From contig OZ218950.1 in the NCBI GenBank assembly GCA_965112735.1, positions 7,006,001-7,070,000 on the forward strand: DNA of 64,000 bases, written 5' to 3'. The DNA comes from Phaeosaccion multiseriatum (lineage: Eukaryota > Ochrophyta, other classes). A program made the position numbers and the translations under genes. The notes beneath the pieces were generated by a model. That model made no database searches. It was not told where the DNA came from and saw nothing but the letters and a program-made list of their open reading frames with translations. This document shows, piece by piece, positions 60,701-64,000 of this stretch; the first letter of the stretch is position 1, and the number at the start of each line of letters is the position of its first letter.

Positions 60701-63700
60701 TCTGTGAATGCGAGCAATACGGCCCTTGTAGAAGCGTCCCTTGCCTCGGTAGTTGCACTCGACCTTCATGCCCTCCTCCAGCTTGCCTCCTCGTCCTCCT
60801 CCTCCTCCGCCCCCGAGGGGCTTGACCAGATCGGGCTCCACCATTCGCTCCTTCTCGCCATCGTCAAAGTCGATGTCGCAAGTGCCATCTCTGTGAATGC
60901 GAGCAATACGGCCCTTGTAGAAGCGTCCCTTGCCTCGGTAGTTGCACTCGACCTTCATGCCCTCCTCCAGCTGGCCTCCTCCTCGTCCTCCTCCTCCTCC
61001 TCCTCCTCCTCCTCCACCACCACCACCCCCGAGAGGCTTGACCAGATCGGGCTCCACCATTCGCTCCTTCTCGCCATCGTCATAGTCGATGTCACAGGTG
61101 CCATCTCTGTGAATGCGAGCAATACGGCCCTTGTAGAATCGTCCCTTGCCTCGGTAGTTGCATTCAACCTTCATGCCCTCCTCCAGCTGGCCTCCTCCTC
61201 CGCCGCCTCGTCCTCCACCCCCGAGGGTCTTGACCAGATCGGGCTCCACCATTCGCTCCTTCTCGCCATCGTCATAGTCGATGTCGCAAGTGCCATCTCT
61301 GTGAATGCGAGCAATACGGCCCTTGTAGAAGCGACCCTTGCCTCGGTAGTTGCACTCGACCTTCATGCCCTCCTCCAGCTGGCCTCCTCCTCCTCCTCCT
61401 CCTCCGCCGCCGAGAGGCTTGACCAGATCGGGCTCCACCATTCGCTCCTTCTCGCCATCGTCATAGTCGATGTCGCAAGTGCCGTTTCTGTGAATGCGAG
61501 CAATACGGCCCTTGTAGAATCGTCCCTTGCCTCGGTAGTTGCACTCGACCTTCATGCCCTCCTCCAGCTTGCCTCCGCCTCCGCCGCCTCGTCCTCCTCC
61601 CCCGAGAGGCTTGACCAGATCGGGCTCCACCATTCGCTCCTTCTCGCCATCATCATAGTCGATGTCGCAAGTGCCATCTCTGTGAATGCGAGCAATACGG
61701 CCCTTGTAGAAGCGTCCCTTGCCTCGGTAGTTGCACTCGACCTTCATGCCCTCCTCCAGCTTGCCTCCTCCTCGTCCTCCTCCTCCTCCTCCTCCTCCTC
61801 CTCCTCCACCACCACCACCCCCGAGAGGCTTGACCAGATCGGGCTCCACCATTCGCTCCTTCTCGCCATCGTCATAGTCGATGTCACAGGTGCCATCTCT
61901 GTGAATGCGAGCAATACGGCCCTTGTAGAAGCGTCCCTTGCCTCGGTAGTTGCATTCAACCTTCATGCCCTCCTCCAGCTTGCCTCCGCCTCCGCCGCCT
62001 CGTCCTCCTCCCCCGAGAGGCTTGACCAGATCGGGCTCCACCATTCGCTCCTTCTCGCCATCGTCATAGTCGATGTCACAGGTGCCATCTCTGTGAATGC
62101 GAGCAATACGGCCCTTGTAGAAGCGTCCCTTGCCTCGGTAGTTGCACTCGACCTTCATGCCCTCCTCCAGCTTGCCTCCTCCTCGTCCTCCTCCGCCTCC
62201 TCCTCCTCCTCCCCCGAGAGGCTTGACCAGATCGGGCTCCACCATTCGCTCCTTCTCGCCATCGTCATAGTCGATGTCGCAGGTGCCATCTCTGTGAATG
62301 CGAGCAATGCGGCCCTTGTAGAAGCGTCCCTTGCCTCGGTAGTTGCATTCAACCTTCATGCCCTCCTCCAGCTTGCCTCCGCCTCCGCCGCCTCCTCCTC
62401 CTCCCCCGAGAGGCTTGACCAGATCGGGCTCCACCATTCGCTCCTTCTCGCCATCGTCATAGTCGATGTCGCAGGTGCCATCTCTGTGAATGCGAGCAAT
62501 ACGGCCCTTGTAGAAGCGTCCCTTGCCTCGGTAGTTGCACTCGACCTTCATGCCCTCCTCCAGCCTTCCTCCTCCTCCTCCTCCTCCTCCTCCTCCTCCT
62601 CCTCCACCCCCGAGAGGCTTGACCAGATCGGGCTCCACCATTCGCTCCTTCTCGCCATCGTCATAGTCGATGTCGCAAGTGCCATCTCTGTGAATGCGAG
62701 CAATACGGCCCTTGTAGAAGCGACCCTTGCCTCGGTAGTTGCACTCGACCTTCATGCCCTCCTCCAGCTGGCCTCCTCCTCCTCCTCCTCCTCCGCCGCC
62801 GAGAGGCTTGACCAGATCGGGCTCCACCATTCGCTCCTTCTCGCCATCGTCATAGTCGATGTCGCAAGTGCCGTTTCTGTGAATGCGAGCAATACGGCCC
62901 TTGTAGAATCGTCCCTTGCCTCGGTAGTTGCATTCAACCTTCATGCCCTCCTCCAGCTTGCCTCCGCCTCCGCCGCCTCGTCCTCCTCCCCCGAGAGGCT
63001 TGACCAGATCGGGCTCCACCATTCGCTCCTTCTCGCCATCGTCATAGTCGATGTCGCAGGTGCCATCTCTGTGAATGCGAGCAATGCGGCCCTTGTAGAA
63101 GCGTCCCTTCCCTCGGTAGTTGCACTCGACCTTCATGCCCTCCTCCAGCTTGCCTCCTCCTCGTCCTCCTCCGCCTCCTCCTCCTCCTCCCCCGAGAGGC
63201 TTGACCAGATCGGGCTCCACCATTCGCTCCTTCTCGCCATCGTCATAGTCGATGTCGCAGGTGCCATCTCTGTGAATGCGAGCAATGCGGCCCTTGTAGA
63301 AGCGTCCCTTGCCTCGGTAGTTGCACTCGACCTTCATGCCCTCCTCCAGCTTTCCTCCTCCTCCTCCTCCTCCTCCGCCGCCGAGGGGCTTGACCAGATC
63401 GGGCTCCACCATTCGCTCCTTCTCGCCATCGTCATAGTCGATGTCGCAAGTGCCGTTTCTGTGAATGCGAGCAATACGGCCCTTGTAGAAGCGTCCCTTG
63501 CCTCGGTAGTTGCACTCGACCTTCATGCCCTCCTCCAGCTTTCCTCCTCCTCCTCCTCCTCCTCCGCCGCCGAGAGGCTTGACCAGATCGGGCTCCACCA
63601 TTCGCTCCTTCTCGCCATCGTCATAGTCGATGTCACAGGTGCCATCTCTGTGAATGCGAGCAATGCGGCCCTTGTAGAAGCGACCCTTGCCTCGGTAGTT

Positions 63701-64000
63701 GCACTCGACCTTCATGCCCTCCTCCAGCTTTCCTCCTCCTCCTCCTCCTCCTCCGCCCCCGAGAGGCTTGACCAGATCGGGCTCCACCATTCGCTCCTTC
63801 TCGCCATCGTCATAGTCGATGTCGCAAGTGCCATCTCTGTGAATGCGAGCAATACGGCCCTTGTAGAATCGTCCCTTGCCTCGGTAGTTGCATTCAACCT
63901 TCATGCCCTCCTCCAGCTTGCCTCCGCCTCCGCCGCCTCCTCCTCCTCCCCCGAGAGGCTTGACCAGATCGGGCTCCACCATTCGCTCCTTCTCGCCATC
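57764..64000 (-). CDS. Giant tandem Tudor-like repeat protein (5' partial)
   Basis: One uninterrupted frame of about 2,078 codons on the minus strand, open at the window edge. I count 31 copies of a 62–74-residue unit. Each has a Tudor-like fold pattern: LEEGMKVECNYRGKGRFYKG, then RIARIHRDGTCDIDYDDGEK, then ERMVEPDLVKPL and a Gly linker of 8–20 residues sometimes broken by Arg. The core VECNYRGKGRFYKGRI…GTCDIDYDDG resembles single Tudor/agenet-like domains that bind methylated Lys or Arg. Variation is tiny: D/N in HRDGT/HRNGT (eight N), K/Q/R before LEEG, one DIDFDD, one KTL and one VRPL. The C-terminus is a short basic tail (PQSPSGTQHRR…MHRRSTGSG). Function is unknown; a multivalent chromatin or RNP scaffold is inference. 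Confidence 0.85.
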   Translation of the reverse strand, partial: DGEKERMVEPDLVKPLGGGGGGGGGGGKLEEGMKVECNYRGKGRFYKGRIARIHRDGTCDIDYDDGEKERMVEPDLVKPLGGGGGGGGGGKLEEGMKVECNYRGKGRFYKGRIARIHRDGTCDIDYDDGEKERMVEPDLVKPLGGGGGGGGGGKLEEGMKVECNYRGKGRFYKGRIARIHRNGTCDIDYDDGEKERMVEPDLVKPLGGGGGGGGGGKLEEGMKVECNYRGKGRFYKGRIARIHRDGTCDIDYDDGEKERMVEPDLVKPLGGGGGGGGGGRGGGKLEEGMKVECNYRGKGRFYKGRIARIHRDGTCDIDYDDGEKERMVEPDLVKPLGGGGRGGGGGGKLEEGMKVECNYRGKGRFYKGRIARIHRNGTCDIDYDDGEKERMVEPDLVKPLGGGGGGGGGGQLEEGMKVECNYRGKGRFYKGRIARIHRDGTCDIDYDDGEKERMVEPDLVKPLGGGGGGGGGGGGGGGRLEEGMKVECNYRGKGRFYKGRIARIHRDGTCDIDYDDGEKERMVEPDLVKPLGGGGGGGGGGGKLEEGMKVECNYRGKGRFYKGRIARIHRDGTCDIDYDDGEKERMVEPDLVKPLGGGGGGGGGGRGGGKLEEGMKVECNYRGKGRFYKGRIARIHRDGTCDIDYDDGEKERMVEPDLVKPLGGGGRGGGGGGKLEEGMKVECNYRGKGRFYKGRIARIHRDGTCDIDYDDGEKERMVEPDLVKPLGGGGGGGGGGGGGGGGRGGGKLEEGMKVECNYRGKGRFYKGRIARIHRDGTCDIDYDDGEKERMVEPDLVKPLGGGGRGGGGGGKLEEGMKVECNYRGKGRFYKGRIARIHRNGTCDIDYDDGEKERMVEPDLVKPLGGGGGGGGGGQLEEGMKVECNYRGKGRFYKGRIARIHRDGTCDIDYDDGEKERMVEPDLVKTLGGGGRGGGGGGQLEEGMKVECNYRGKGRFYKGRIARIHRDGTCDIDYDDGEKERMVEPDLVKPLGGGGGGGGGGGGGGGRGGGQLEEGMKVECNYRGKGRFYKGRIARIHRDGTCDIDFDDGEKERMVEPDLVKPLGGGGGGGRGGKLEEGMKVECNYRGKGRFYKGRIARIHRNGTCDIDYDDGEKERMVEPDLVKPLGGGGRGGGGGGQLEEGMKVECNYRGKGRFYKGRIARIHRDGTCDIDYDDGEKERMVEPDLVKPLGGGGGGGGGGRGGGQLEEGMKVECNYRGKGRFYKGRIARIHRDGTCDIDYDDGEKERMVEPDLVKPLGGGGGGGGGGKLEEGMKVECNYRGKGRFYKGRIARIHRNGTCDIDYDDGEKERMVEPDLVKPLGGGGGGGGGGKLEEGMKVECNYRGKGRFYKGRIARIHRNGTCDIDYDDGEKERMVEPDLVKPLGGGGGGGGGGGGKLEEGMKVECNYRGKGRFYKGRIARIHRDGTCDIDYDDGEKERMVEPDLVKPLGGGGGGGGGGKLEEGMKVECNYRGKGRFYKGRIARIHRDGTCDIDYDDGEKERMVEPDLVKPLGGGGRGGGGGGKLEEGMKVECNYRGKGRFYKGRIARIHRDGTCDIDYDDGEKERMVEPDLVKPLGGGGGGGGGGGGGGGQLEEGMKVECNYRGKGRFYKGRIARIHRDGTCDIDYDDGEKERMVEPDLVKPLGGGGGGGGGGGGGGGGRLEEGMKVECNYRGKGRFYKGRIARIHRDGTCDIDYDDGEKERMVEPDLVKPLGGGGGGGGGGGGGKLEEGMKVECNYRGKGRFYKGRIARIHRNGTCDIDYDDGEKERMVEPDLVKPLGGGGGGGGGGKLEEGMKVECNYRGKGRFYKGRIARIHRDGTCDIDYDDGEKERMVEPDLVRPLGGGGGGGGGKLEEGMKVECNYRGKGRFYKGRIARIHRNGTCDIDYDDGEKERMVEPDLVKPLGGGGGGGGGGKLEEGMKVECNYRGKGRFYKGRIARIHRDGTCDIDYDDGEKERMVEPDLVKPLGGGGGGGGQLEEGMKVECNYRGKGRFYKGRIARIHRDGTCDIDYDDGEKERMVEPDLVKPLGGGGGGGGGGRGGGGGGVTGRPQSPSGTQHRRSSALSPRGGTLMHRRSTGSG
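57890..64000. repeat. ~195-bp tandem repeat array, 31 units
   Basis: The DNA of the Tudor array. Units are about 186–222 bp; nearly all length change lies in the CCT/CTC triplet tracts that encode Gly linkers, always in multiples of three. Core sequence is almost identical at synonymous sites, with a few recurring variants (TGCATTCAACC against TGCACTCGACC; GCGTCCCTT, GCGACCCTT and ATCGTCCCTT; CCATCTCTG against CCGTTTCTG). Confidence 0.95.

Noticed and set aside
57890-64000. CRISPR-like or satellite array
   Set aside because: Regular ~195-bp units contain no unique spacers and keep one protein frame throughout with a Tudor-like core, so it is coding.

Overview
This is nuclear DNA of a eukaryote. 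The genes are split by GT–AG introns (and one GC–AG intron) of roughly 140 to 1,030 bp. The encoded proteins include a mitochondrial complex I subunit, a HOPS/CORVET subunit, a nucleolar ribosome-biogenesis factor and an intraflagellar transport protein. The DNA is GC-rich and crowded with microsatellites: (CT)n, (CA)n, (GAG)n, (CATA)n and (GGAA)n. Many proteins carry long Gln, Gly, Ser, Ala or Glu runs. The IFT38 gene implies a flagellated stage. A single-celled protist or alga, perhaps a stramenopile, fits, but nothing here proves the lineage and I saw no plastid gene.

Layout. 1–2260 (+): 3' part of a PP2A B''-type regulatory subunit (PPP2R3C/TON2). 4323–9268 (+): Na+/Ca2+ exchanger with two Calx-beta domains. 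10507–11289 (+): secreted staphylococcal-nuclease-like protein. 12086–12483: foldback repeat element. 12634–16672 (+): IFT38/CLUAP1. 17920–19590 (-): F-box-like/LRR protein. 20331–25691 (+): long coiled-coil protein. 26108–27971 (-): unrecognised Gln/Glu-rich protein. 28311–33554 (+): secretory-pathway protein with two glycosyltransferase-like domains. 33699–38507 (-): NOL6/UTP22. 38885–43511 (+): VPS16. 44086–45039 (-): NDUFS6. 45468–47818 (+): multi-pass membrane protein of unknown function. 48922–54186 (-): two-RRM RNA-binding protein. About 55200–56335 (-): decayed retroelement. 57764–64000 (-): giant array of 31 near-identical Tudor-like domains, open at the window edge.

The genes are mostly unrelated housekeeping functions and do not form a pathway. 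From about 16 kb to 54 kb they alternate strand by strand, giving short divergent intergenic regions (about 340–740 bp) and convergent 3' ends as close as 144 bp.

Most unusual are the Tudor array (about 6 kb of roughly 195-bp repeats with Gly-rich linkers) and a dispersed short element (core GCAGTTGGTGATACAGC). The element recurs about ten times in introns, flanks and exons, in both orientations and different reading frames, so one DNA repeat gives different peptides. Exon boundaries below were set by hand from splice signals, phase continuity and recalled family patterns. No alignment or transcript data were available.
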